64,000 nt of DNA from Streptomyces sp. ISL-100 (GTDB lineage Bacteria; Actinomycetota; Actinomycetes; Streptomycetales; Streptomycetaceae): assembly GCF_018614615.1 (NCBI RefSeq), contig NZ_JAGGOK010000018.1, positions 1 to 64,000 on the forward strand, in the 5' to 3' direction. A model generated the notes under the pieces. It was not told the origin of the DNA. It saw only the letters and a list, made by a program, of their open reading frames with translations, and ran no database searches. Position 1 is the stretch's first letter, and each line of letters begins with the position of its first letter. A program made the position numbers and the translations under genes. Of this stretch, positions 29,033-36,796 are shown piece by piece.

Positions 29033-30562
29033 ATGGCAGACGACTACCTCGTACGTATCGGCAAGCTCATCCGTGACGCCCGTCAGCACCGGGGCTGGAC
29101 ACAGACGCAGCTCGCCGAAGCGCTGGGCACCAGCCAGAGTGCCGTGAACCGCATCGAGCGCGGGAACCAGAACATCAGCCTTGAGATGATCGCGCGCATC
29201 GGCGAGGCTCTCGACAGTGAAATCGTCTCCCTGGGGTACGCGGGACCGATGCATCTGCGAGTGGTCGGCGGACGGCGTCTTTCCGGCTCGATCGACGTGA
29301 AGACGAGCAAGAACGCGTGTGTGGCGCTGCTTTGCGCCTCATTGCTCAACAAGGGCCGCACCGTGCTGAGGCGTGTCGCGCGCATCGAGGAGGTCTACCG
29401 CCTGCTGGAAGTGCTCAACTCGATCGGCGTACGCACCCGTTGGATCAACGACGGGAAGGACCTGGAGATCGTCCCGCCCGCGCAGCTCGACATGGACTCC
29501 ATGGACGCGGAGGCGGCGCGCCGGACGCGGAGCATCATCATGTTCCTCGGCCCGCTGCTGCACCGCCTGGACCGCTTCAGGCTCCCGTACGCGGGCGGCT
29601 GCGACCTCGGCACGCGCACCATCGAGCCGCACATGATCGCGCTGCGCCGCTTCGGTCTGGACATCACCGCGACCGAGGGCATTTACCACGCGGTGGTGGA
29701 GCCTTCGACCGGGCCGAGCCGTCCGATCGTACTGACCGAGCGCGGCGACACGGTGACCGAGAACGCGCTGCTCGCCGCTGCCCGCCACGACGGCGTGAGC
29801 GTCATCCGCAACGCCTCGTCCAACTACATGGTCCAGGACCTGTGCTTCTTCCTGGAGGCGCTGGGCGTACGGGTCGACGGCGTCGGTACGACGACGCTGA
29901 CCGTGCACGGCGTACCGAACATCGACGTGGACGTCGACTACTCGCCGTCCGAGGACCCGGTCGAGGCGATGAGCCTGCTCGCGGCCGCTGTCGTGACGGG
30001 TTCCGAACTGACGATCCGGCGGGTCCCGATCGAGTTCCTGGAGATCGAGCTCGCGGTGCTGGAGGAGATGGGCCTCGACCACGACCGCACGGGCGAGTAC
30101 GAGGCCGACAACGGGCGTACCCGGCTGGTGGACCTGACCGTACGGCCCTCGAAGCTCGAGGCGCCGATCGACAAGATCCACCCGATGCCGTTCCCCGGCC
30201 TCAACATCGACAATGTGCCGTTCTTCGCGGCGATCGCGGCGGTCGCCGTGGGCCAGACCCTGATCCACGACTGGGTCTACGACAACCGCGCGATCTACCT
30301 GACGGACCTCAACCGCCTCGGCGGCCGCCTCCAGCTCCTGGACCCGCACCGGGTACTGGTGGAGGGCCCGACCCGGTGGCGCGCCGCCGAGATGATGTGC
30401 CCGCCGGCGCTGCGGCCCGCGGTGGTCGTCCTGCTGGCGATGATGGCGGCCGAAGGCACGTCCGTACTCCGCAACGTCTACGTCATCAACCGGGGTTACG
30501 AGGACCTGGCGGAGCGCCTCAACTCGGTGGGCGCGCAGATCGAAATCTTCCGCGACATCTGA
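29033..30562 (+). CDS. XRE regulator fused to MurA-like enolpyruvyl transferase
   Basis: A 509-residue fusion. Residues 8-62 are a Cro/C1 helix-turn-helix (WTQTQLAEALGTSQSAVNRIERG). From residue 73 to the end it is a UDP-N-acetylglucosamine 1-carboxyvinyltransferase fold: SGSIDVKTSKNACVALLCA carries the substrate-binding Lys-Asn, and the mobile loop YAGGCDLGTRTIEPH keeps the catalytic Cys (near residue 190, Cys115 of E. coli MurA) that is the target of fosfomycin. WVYDNRAIYLTDLNRLG matches the C-terminal NRF-like region with changes. Streptomycetes have another housekeeping murA, so this copy may be a regulator that senses UDP-GlcNAc or PEP, an enzyme, or both. It is the S. coelicolor SCO5998-type gene by position. 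Confidence 0.85.
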   Translation: MADDYLVRIGKLIRDARQHRGWTQTQLAEALGTSQSAVNRIERGNQNISLEMIARIGEALDSEIVSLGYAGPMHLRVVGGRRLSGSIDVKTSKNACVALLCASLLNKGRTVLRRVARIEEVYRLLEVLNSIGVRTRWINDGKDLEIVPPAQLDMDSMDAEAARRTRSIIMFLGPLLHRLDRFRLPYAGGCDLGTRTIEPHMIALRRFGLDITATEGIYHAVVEPSTGPSRPIVLTERGDTVTENALLAAARHDGVSVIRNASSNYMVQDLCFFLEALGVRVDGVGTTTLTVHGVPNIDVDVDYSPSEDPVEAMSLLAAAVVTGSELTIRRVPIEFLEIELAVLEEMGLDHDRTGEYEADNGRTRLVDLTVRPSKLEAPIDKIHPMPFPGLNIDNVPFFAAIAAVAVGQTLIHDWVYDNRAIYLTDLNRLGGRLQLLDPHRVLVEGPTRWRAAEMMCPPALRPAVVVLLAMMAAEGTSVLRNVYVINRGYEDLAERLNSVGAQIEIFRDI

Positions 30563-30570
30563 ACGACGAA

Positions 30571-30627
30571 TGCCGCCGCACCCTGCCTGACCAGCAAGAA
30601 CGCGGGTCAAGAGGGGGTGCGGCGGCA
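30571..30627 (+). terminator. Terminator after XRE-MurA
   Basis: Thirteen-bp perfect arms TGCCGCCGCACCC/GGGTGCGGCGGCA separated by 31 bases, starting 8 bases past the stop codon. It is the last sequence clearly belonging to the core block. Confidence 0.7.
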
Positions 30628-30631
30628 CCCG

Positions 30632-30650
30632 TGGGACTTCTCTGGGACTT
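30632..30650. repeat. Tandem TGGGACTT repeats beside the integrase
   Basis: Two identical 8-mers TGGGACTT start 11 bp apart (one helical turn), between the XRE-MurA terminator and the integrase 3' end. Arm-type integrase-binding sites typically look like this and would mark the attL side. Confidence 0.45.
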
Positions 30651-30710
30651 TGCGCCTGAGCCGGGGCCCCTGCGGCCCGCTGTCCGGGCCCCACGCCGTC
30701 CGGGCCGAGG

Positions 30711-31958
30711 CTACGCGAAGATCGCGTCGATGGCGGCGGTGCCCCGTGCGCCCGCGCGGGGCAGGAAGTGGGAATACTTCCGCAGGGTGAACCCGGGGTC
30801 GGAGTGGCCCAGCCAGCGTGCCAGGGAGACGACAGATTCGCCGGCCTCCAGTTCCTCGGAGGCGTAGAAGTGTCGCAGGGCATGGAAGCCGTGTTCCCGG
30901 GACGGCTCCCACACTCGGGACCCACGCGGGGTGCTTTCCTGCAGCAGAGCGATCACGCCCGCTCCGGCCAGGGCCGGCTTCCAGACATAGGAATTGAAGA
31001 AGTTCCGGTTGATCGCCTTCCGCTCGCGTCCTGTCACCAAGAGGCTGTACGTCCTCGGCCGCCGGTGTTTGGCTTCCACAGGCGTCTCAGGGGGACGCGG
31101 GTCATCCCAGGGCAGCGTGACCGGCACTGGCGCGAAGAGCTCCATATGCCGCTGAATGGCCCGGGCCACGCTTGAAGGCAGAGGGACGTCTCGGACCTTG
31201 CGGCCCTTGGGGAGCGCAAAGCACAGCTTCGCCCGTACCATCTTGACCTGGCGCCGGACATGGACGACTTCCTTGGCGAAGTCGATGTCCTCCACGCTCA
31301 ATCCGAGTGCCTCTCCTTGTCGGAGGCCCAGGCCCGCTCCGATCTCGACGAGAACCCGGTAGCGTTCCGGCATTGCCGCGCGTACGGCCAGCACGCGCTC
31401 GGGAGCCCACGCCTCAACTCTGCCGGGTGCGGCGGCCGGCGGACCGACCGTGCTGGAGCGGCACGGATTGCGTGCGAGTCGGCGGTCCTCGACGGCGGCC
31501 TGGAGGACGCTGGACAGCGTCGCCCAGACGAGGCGGATCGAGGTCGGCCCGAGGTCCTTCTCGAGCCGCTTCTTCCAGTTGCGCAGCGTTTCCGTGCCGA
31601 CGCCGTTCAGCGGCTGGGATCCGAGATGCGGAAGAATGTGTCGGCGCACCCTCTGCTCGATGCGCTCGATCGTGGACGGGTCCCCGCTCTGGGTGGGCCA
31701 CCAGTGCGTCTCGATGTAGTCCTTGAGGGAGATGGCCCCGTCTCGTGGATCGACGAACTCTCCTCGACGCGCGTCGGTCTGAGCTTGGGCGAGCCAGGTC
31801 TTGGCGTCCTGGAGGGCATCGAACGAGCGGTCTTTGACACCGGGGATGCCCTTGACGCGGTAGCGGGTGCACTTGCCGTACATGGCCGTGCGTTCGCGCT
31901 TGCCGGTCTTCGGGTTGGGGCGCTTCTTCAGCCATCGGTCTTCTATGTAGCCGGCCAG
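30711..31958 (-). CDS. int: Site-specific tyrosine integrase (actinomycete ICE type)
   Basis: A 415-residue tyrosine recombinase like those of pSAM2-type integrative elements. The N-terminus AGYIEDRWLKKR...RYRVKGIPGVKDRSFD is the family's typical arm-binding domain. Catalytic residues are intact: Arg in GLGLRQGEAL (near 213), HxxR in FHALRHFYAS (near 357), His in RWLGHSDPG and the nucleophile Tyr in LRKYSHFL (near 394). The conserved N-terminus lies upstream of the first ATG (31883); the only plausible start is CTG at 31958, six bases after AAGGAG and 13 codons after an in-frame stop. If ATG 31883 is used, the protein loses 25 conserved residues. It ends 80 bp from the XRE-MurA terminator and lies downstream of xis. 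Confidence 0.88.
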   Translation of the reverse strand: MAGYIEDRWLKKRPNPKTGKRERTAMYGKCTRYRVKGIPGVKDRSFDALQDAKTWLAQAQTDARRGEFVDPRDGAISLKDYIETHWWPTQSGDPSTIERIEQRVRRHILPHLGSQPLNGVGTETLRNWKKRLEKDLGPTSIRLVWATLSSVLQAAVEDRRLARNPCRSSTVGPPAAAPGRVEAWAPERVLAVRAAMPERYRVLVEIGAGLGLRQGEALGLSVEDIDFAKEVVHVRRQVKMVRAKLCFALPKGRKVRDVPLPSSVARAIQRHMELFAPVPVTLPWDDPRPPETPVEAKHRRPRTYSLLVTGRERKAINRNFFNSYVWKPALAGAGVIALLQESTPRGSRVWEPSREHGFHALRHFYASEELEAGESVVSLARWLGHSDPGFTLRKYSHFLPRAGARGTAAIDAIFA

Positions 31959-32011
31959 GTCGAACTCCTTGACGAAGGGGATGGAGACGGCGCTCTACGA
32001 CGCCTGGAGCG

Positions 32012-32323
32012 TCAGGCGCTGGGGAAGCGGGTGGACCGCTCCTGGGGACGGGCGTCCAGCGGGTTCAGAGCCATGTTGGACCGCGAGTCGGCCTGCTCCT
32101 GCTCACGGACCCAGGCGTCGAGGGCTTCCAGCCGGTACATGACGCGGCCGCGTGGACCCATGCGGAAGCTCGGAGGTCCCTGCCGCCGGTGGCGCCAGAC
32201 GTAGAGGGTGTGCGGTGAGAGGCCGAGATACTCGGCGGCGTCCTTCACGGTCAAGAACGCCGTGCGTGCGGCACTCGCGGGAGTTGGAGCGGCGGAAGGA
32301 ACAAGTAGCGGTTGTGCAGGCAT
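32012..32323 (-). CDS. xis: Excisionase (MerR/AlpA-type helix-turn-helix)
   Basis: A 103-residue DNA-binding protein. After an Ala/Pro-rich leader, residues 36-84 read LTVKDAAEYLGLSPHTLYVWRHRRQGPPSFRMG, the HTH_17 excisionase fold, followed by VMYRLEALDAWVREQ. Excisionases bend the attachment sites and turn integrase toward excision. ATG at 32323 is the first start that leaves the palindrome at 32363-32394 outside the coding region; a longer frame to 32392 would translate it. It is separated from the CTG-started integrase by 53 bp and is probably co-transcribed. Confidence 0.8.
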   Translation of the reverse strand: MPAQPLLVPSAAPTPASAARTAFLTVKDAAEYLGLSPHTLYVWRHRRQGPPSFRMGPRGRVMYRLEALDAWVREQEQADSRSNMALNPLDARPQERSTRFPSA

Positions 32324-32362
32324 GGGAGGTTCTCTGTGGGGGGTGCGAAAGGGAGCGGGACC

Positions 32363-32394
32363 GGGTGGGCGGAGAACCGGTTCTCCGCCCACCC
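32363..32394. repeat. Perfect 32-bp palindrome upstream of xis
   Basis: GGGTGGGCGGAGAACC followed directly by its exact reverse complement, with no spacer, 40 bp upstream of the xis ATG. It may be an operator for xis-int control or an attenuator/terminator in the xis leader. Confidence 0.6.
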
Positions 32395-32433
32395 ATGGCT
32401 TGTGATGAAGCAGCAGGAGATTTCGCGGACAAG

Positions 32434-32457
32434 CCGTAGCGCGGCGCCGCGCTACGG
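32434..32457 (-). terminator. Perfect 24-bp palindrome at recombinase 3' end
   Basis: A spacerless perfect palindrome (arms CCGTAGCGCGGC) that contains the stop codon of the degenerate recombinase at 32452. It could form a cruciform or act as its terminator ahead of xis. Confidence 0.5.
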
Positions 32458-33153
32458 GCGGCGCGCAGCGGCCATTGGCTCGCTCCGCAAGGCAGAAAGG
32501 CGGAAAGCGGCTTCGAGGCGGTCCCAGGGGATCTCAGCCGGCGTCGGCTTCCGGAGACAATGCGCGAAGCGTTCGGCGAGCCGAGGGACGCTCACGCCGG
32601 CGCACTCAGCCACCGTAACGATATGCGCTGCGGTCTGGTCGCCATTCCGCAGCCATGCCGCGATGCACGCGTCACGCAGAGCGGAGACGTTCCTGCCAAG
32701 CGGCGAGTCGATTTCGTTTGCTTCCAGCAACGCCGCCCGCGCCTGCCTCCAGACCTCCCGGTAGACCGAGCCGGTCAGCGGTCGCCCGTCGTCGAGGACG
32801 AATATCGCGTCATCGTGGCCGAGATCGCGCCGGGTGACCTCAGTCTTCAAGATTGCCACCAACTCCGGGCATGCGGGAACACGCCGCACATCACCCGCAC
32901 CGTCGGCTCCCTCCACGTGGCCCTCCTGCCCCTGAGGGTGGATCAGCAGGACGCCATTGCCCTCGTCAGGAAGTTCCGCGTCTCGGACGCGCAGCGCCAG
33001 TGCTTCCGTCGGCCTCAGCGCCGCGAGAGCGATGGACGCCAGGAAGGCCCTCAGCACGAGTCCGCTCTGGGGCTGTTCGGCAACCCAGTCCAGCATCGAA
33101 AAACACTGCCGATCGTCCAGAAGAAACGTTCCATCGCCAGTAACTGCGGTCAT
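32452..33153 (-). CDS. Degenerate tyrosine recombinase-like protein (catalytic residues lost)
   Basis: A 233-residue open frame resembling the C-terminal catalytic domain of Streptomyces phage/ICE integrases. ALRPTEALALRVRD matches the Arg-I motif. The later motifs are eroded: where active members read LRHACVSxWL and EWAGHSVxVLLRxYAxCL, this has LRDACIAAWL (His lost, near 159), ECAGVSV (His lost) and RFAHCL (nucleophile Tyr replaced by Phe, near 196). It cannot cleave DNA by the usual chemistry. The frame is still intact, with ATG at 33153 behind AAAGGA, so it may be a recent relic or a retained DNA-binding protein. Confidence 0.65.
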   Translation of the reverse strand: MTAVTGDGTFLLDDRQCFSMLDWVAEQPQSGLVLRAFLASIALAALRPTEALALRVRDAELPDEGNGVLLIHPQGQEGHVEGADGAGDVRRVPACPELVAILKTEVTRRDLGHDDAIFVLDDGRPLTGSVYREVWRQARAALLEANEIDSPLGRNVSALRDACIAAWLRNGDQTAAHIVTVAECAGVSVPRLAERFAHCLRKPTPAEIPWDRLEAAFRLSALRSEPMAAARRP

Positions 33154-33964
33154 GAGCAAGGTCCTTTGGATAAGGCGTTGGGGTGGGCACAGCAGTCGGC
33201 TCGCCGCGCGCAGCAACCGAACATCTCCAATGGTCTGGAGAATCGCCGGTTTTGCTAACCGGCGATCGTCGGCTATGTTGCGCCCGCCTACGCGCTCCGG
33301 CATCCAGGTGCCTGCGGGAATAGCAGGACGTCACCGCGCTTCTCTAGACCGCTCTAGGTTTGCTTGCTTCGCCGCGCTATTCCAGTCCGTTGCGCACCCA
33401 ATGTGTCTGCCGTCGGCGAATCAGCACGCCCCCAGCGTTACAGAGGAGCGCCCTTACCAGCGCACGCTCGGGCTGCCGGTGCCAAAGAACAGAGCAGGCG
33501 CCTTCTAAGCGCTTGGCCTATTCAAGGCCGGCCAACCATGCCCCAACAGCAGCCCACGACCATTCCGCTGTAACCCGTAGAGAAATTGGCCATGCCGCCA
33601 AGCGGCTCCGCTTGAAAGAACAGTCCGAACGAGGATTTCAAGCGGGCTTGTCGGCGCTCACTTGGCGAGAGAATCGGGCGGATCGAGACCACCAAGAAAC
33701 GCTGGCGCTTCTCCTCCACCGCCCTCGACCACTTCCTGGCCATGCTCCCCGCCTTCGTGTCCCTCGACAGCATCCAATTCACCGACGGCACCTGGTACTC
33801 GGCTTCCAGCGCGATCCGTGCTCCACGCCTTCCGGCACCGACATCACCCATCACGGCAGCTGGCACGCCTACCTCGGCGCCACCGCACCCTGACCATCGA
33901 CGCCCTATTCCCCGCGCCGTCCACCTCCCCTTATCCTCACGTCCACGCCAGGGGAGGGGGACCA
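33154..33964. other. Remnant-rich stretch without an intact gene
   Basis: An 811-bp region with uneven GC and broken frames. Around 33700-33800 the + strand encodes LDHFLAMLPAFVSLDSIQFTDGTWY, which looks like real protein, but it then continues in another frame (HGSWHAYLGATAP), suggesting a frameshifted remnant of an unidentified gene. An inverted repeat CTAGA...TCTAG lies near 33344-33357. The last 30 bases carry the ribosome site of the next gene. Confidence 0.4.
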
Positions 33965-34468
33965 GTGGCTACGGAGGCGACGAGCTGGCAGAAGGAGCAA
34001 GTGAGTCGGGCCTACGATCACGTGCTGGCCACCCAGGGTGGTTACACCATCTGCGATTGGAACGTCGACAAGGACGGCGTCGATGTCACCCTGCGTCAAC
34101 GCGGGCTGATGGTCGACGTACAGCTGAAGTGCACGCAGAGCCCGCGCGTCGTCCGAGGGGGCTACAGCTTCGACCTCGACATCGAGACGTACGACAAGCT
34201 CCGTGACCCCGACCGTTCCGCCCCCGGCCACCTCGCCTTACTGATCGTGCCCCCGGACATAGGTCGATGGGTGACCCACCACGCCGAGTCGATCATCCTG
34301 GCCTGTCACGGTTACTGGGCCTCTCTGCACGGCGCGGGCAAGGCGCGCAGCAAGGGCACCACAGCGATCAGTCTTCCCGAACACCAGCCCCTCACCGCCA
34401 AGTCAATGGGGGCCATGTTCGAAACGGCGCGTCAGCTGCTCAACCACGCCGACCCGGGGGTGAACTGA
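33965..34468 (+). CDS. DUF4365 nuclease-like protein
   Basis: A 167-residue protein, GTG start behind AGGGGAGGGGG. ICDWNVDKDGVDVTLRQRG followed by MVDVQLKCTQ fits the PD-(D/E)xK nuclease pattern of DUF4365 (GxD, then a strand ending VQxK). The C-terminal half LACHGYWASLHG and ISLPEHQPLTAKSM matches the rest of the domain. DUF4365 proteins are common in mobile DNA and in candidate defence loci. It forms an operon with the following frameshifted gene (1-bp gap), so both presumably acted together. No specific system can be named. Confidence 0.7.
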   Translation: MATEATSWQKEQVSRAYDHVLATQGGYTICDWNVDKDGVDVTLRQRGLMVDVQLKCTQSPRVVRGGYSFDLDIETYDKLRDPDRSAPGHLALLIVPPDIGRWVTHHAESIILACHGYWASLHGAGKARSKGTTAISLPEHQPLTAKSMGAMFETARQLLNHADPGVN

Positions 34469-34469
34469 C

Positions 34470-35179
34470 GTGGTGCACCCAGAGCCGGACTTCGGTCCCG
34501 AAGAGATCCGCAGCTACCTCAAGGTCACCGGCTGGACCCCAATCTCCGGTGGCGCCGTCGCCGAACTGTGGCGCCTGCCTGGTCCCGCTGACGAGGTCGT
34601 CCTGGTCCCCAGGAAGCCGGGCGCCCCGGACTTCACCAAACGGGCCCAGATCCTGCTCGGGGACCTGTCTCGCGTCGAGTCACGCGACATCCGCACGGTC
34701 CAGGACGCGGTCGCCACCGTGTTCAACGACGTCACCGACCTCCAAGCCTCCCACCCCACCTTGAGCGACGGGTCCATCCCTCTGGAGTCCGGCTACGAGC
34801 TCTTCATCTCCGCAAAGCGCCTGCGCGTGGCCTCCGCCGCGGCGACCATCCGCCGCCAGGCCACTTCCGCAACTTCCCGACACGGGCGAGGGAACAGGCC
34901 CGGGACGTCCGCCTCGGACAGACCCGGCGCGGCTCGTACATCGTGCCCATCATCAGCCAGGCCCGCGCCCCCGAGGACGTCTACTCCCCCGGCCAGGACC
35001 GGATCGACGTGGGAGTGGACGACACCGGCATCCCCGTCCGCGTCTAGGGGTCCCTCACCAGCCCGCCGGGCGGCCAGGCCACGATGGAGGTGGACGACTT
35101 CGGGCCCGACCCCTCCTTGATGGCTACTGTCCTGGACACACCGACGGATATCGGAACTCCACAGCGCCGAGACGAGTGA
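34470..35179 (+). pseudogene. Frameshifted partner of the DUF4365 gene
   Basis: GTG start at 34470 or 34473, one base after the preceding stop. The frame is coherent to about codon 128 (SGYELFISAKRLRVASAAATIRR), then loses coding character. Shifting frame near 34857, where CAGGCCAC seems to have lost one G, restores sense: GHFRNFPTRAREQARDVRLGQTRRGSYIVPI...DRIDVGVDDTGIPVRV, up to a TAG at 35045; past it the same frame continues PPGGQATMEVDDFGPDP to a stop at 35179. I read this as one gene of about 235 codons broken by a one-base deletion and a nonsense mutation. Its function is unknown. Sequencing error must be excluded for the first lesion. Confidence 0.65.
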
Positions 35180-35293
35180 ATGCATGCTTCCGGTCGACGG
35201 CCACAACCACCTGCGCTGAAGCATCGACCGAGACCGCTGTGGCGACCAGTACCAGAGCCGGAGCACCAACAGAGGACCGCTCGGGCTCGCGCG

Positions 35294-36643
35294 TCACCGG
35301 CCGCCGTGTCGTTCGGGTGCGTAAGGACTCCAGCCCTTCAGATACGGCTGGAGTTCATCCGGTGTCGGATCACGCGGAGTCGGCATGTCCTGAGGATGCC
35401 GCAGGGGGGCGATGCCCCGCATGTACTCGCGTGCCCACTCCAGCCAACGTCGGGCTGATTCCACGGCCTGCTCGTCCAAGTCCCCGCCCAGCTCAGCAAG
35501 ACGAGGTTCCAGGGCATCGCAGTACTCGCCGATCACGACAGCCTCCCGCCAGCGCCCGGCCCCCTCGCGCAGCACCTCGGCGAGTTGCTCCCGGACAGCG
35601 CGTTCCTTCGCCTCCTCCACGGCCGCCCGCCAGCGGACCTCACGCTTTTCTCTTGCGCGCTCCTCGCTCTCCCTGCGCCGAGCGTCCTCCACCGCTCGCG
35701 CCTCGATCTCCCCGAGAATCACGCCCAGGGTCTGCTCAAGCGTCCGGCCCTTCCGATCCCGCCAGCGGCCCGGCCGACTGGTCAGACCATGGGCAACCTC
35801 TATGACGAGACGCGCGGAGCGCTCCGGATTCGTGGACTGCGGAAACTCCTGCCTGAAGGTGACGGCATACGCGAAGCCGTCGACAACGACGTCCACTCCG
35901 CCCTCGCGCCAGGAGTAGGACGAGACTTTCCGCACCTCGTACCCTCGCCACACCGCCTCGGCGGCCAGTCCCTGCAGCATCAGGAGCGACCTACGGCGCA
36001 GCACAGGCGGCATAACCAACGGCCCCTCGTCGTCCCTGAGCGCAGCTACAACCGGATGAAGGGATGCCAGCCGCGAGGGGACCGGGACCACCGGCACGCC
36101 CGTCTTCGGCCGCTGGCTCCGCGAATTGGGATGTGGGCCCTCCGTGAGGAAGAACTCCAGCCCACGCCCACCGTACTGAACCTTCTCGATGCGCTTGCCT
36201 TCCGGTTCAAGGCCATGCCGCTTCGCGTAATTGACGACGCGCCGCCATTCCGCGACTTCGTCGTCATCAGGATCAGCAAACCGGACATGCCCCTCGGAGG
36301 TGAGCCGCTCGACCAGCTCCCGCGCCTTCGCCCGCCGCGCACGGGCGACGGGCCGCTCACTGTACGGTGCCGGAGACCCGGAGGGCACCGACGGCTCACC
36401 GCCGTCGGCCAACGCCGGGTCGTCGGGATGATGACCATGCCGAAGATAGAACCGGCCGGCCTCGGTGACCTCCACACGGGCAGCACCGCCACCCTTGTCC
36501 ACCATCAGAAGCCCACGGTCATGCAGGGCATACGCCGAGCGCCAATCCCCCGGCGCCCAGGCTCCAGGTTCTTCACCGGCCGCGAGCCGCTCGAGAAGCG
36601 CGCGCTGCCGTTCGTTCAGGGCGGACCACCGATGCACGAGCAT
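35294..36643 (-). CDS. Winged-helix-like, coiled-coil hypothetical protein
   Basis: A 449-residue soluble protein. Residues 1-65 (LNERQRALLERLAAGEEPGAW...HDRGLLMVDKGGGAARVEVTEAGRFYLRHG) look like a winged helix. The middle contains VARARRAKARELVERL with a charged helical region, and a domain with YEVRKVSSYSWREGGVDVVVDGFAYAVTF. Residues about 310-375 are a long Arg/Glu coiled coil. Start ATG 36643 is chosen because conserved-looking sequence begins there; a GTG at 36691 is possible. Four TGACGCTC repeats lie 60-98 bp upstream. I do not recognise a characterised family; a DNA-associated role is inferred. Confidence 0.6.
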   Translation of the reverse strand: MLVHRWSALNERQRALLERLAAGEEPGAWAPGDWRSAYALHDRGLLMVDKGGGAARVEVTEAGRFYLRHGHHPDDPALADGGEPSVPSGSPAPYSERPVARARRAKARELVERLTSEGHVRFADPDDDEVAEWRRVVNYAKRHGLEPEGKRIEKVQYGGRGLEFFLTEGPHPNSRSQRPKTGVPVVPVPSRLASLHPVVAALRDDEGPLVMPPVLRRRSLLMLQGLAAEAVWRGYEVRKVSSYSWREGGVDVVVDGFAYAVTFRQEFPQSTNPERSARLVIEVAHGLTSRPGRWRDRKGRTLEQTLGVILGEIEARAVEDARRRESEERAREKREVRWRAAVEEAKERAVREQLAEVLREGAGRWREAVVIGEYCDALEPRLAELGGDLDEQAVESARRWLEWAREYMRGIAPLRHPQDMPTPRDPTPDELQPYLKGWSPYAPERHGGR

Positions 36644-36702
36644 CAGCCCACACCGTGGCCCCTCACTCTGCAACCCAAAGCCACCTGACACTCCATCAGA
36701 AC

Positions 36703-36741
36703 GAGCGTCAAATGAGCGTCACGAGCGTCATTTCAGCGTCA
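36703..36741. repeat. Four AGCGTCA iterons (TGACGCT on the minus strand)
   Basis: Copies at 36703-36710, 36714-36721, 36723-36730 (GAGCGTCA) and 36734-36741 (CAGCGTCA), with 11, 9 and 11 bp periods, so all lie on about one face of the helix. They sit in the promoter region of the coiled-coil gene and at the edge of the accessory block. Confidence 0.6.
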
Positions 36742-36796
36742 AGATATCGCCCGTAACGCCCACACCGCACATAATGCGCACGCGCAAAACCGCAGG

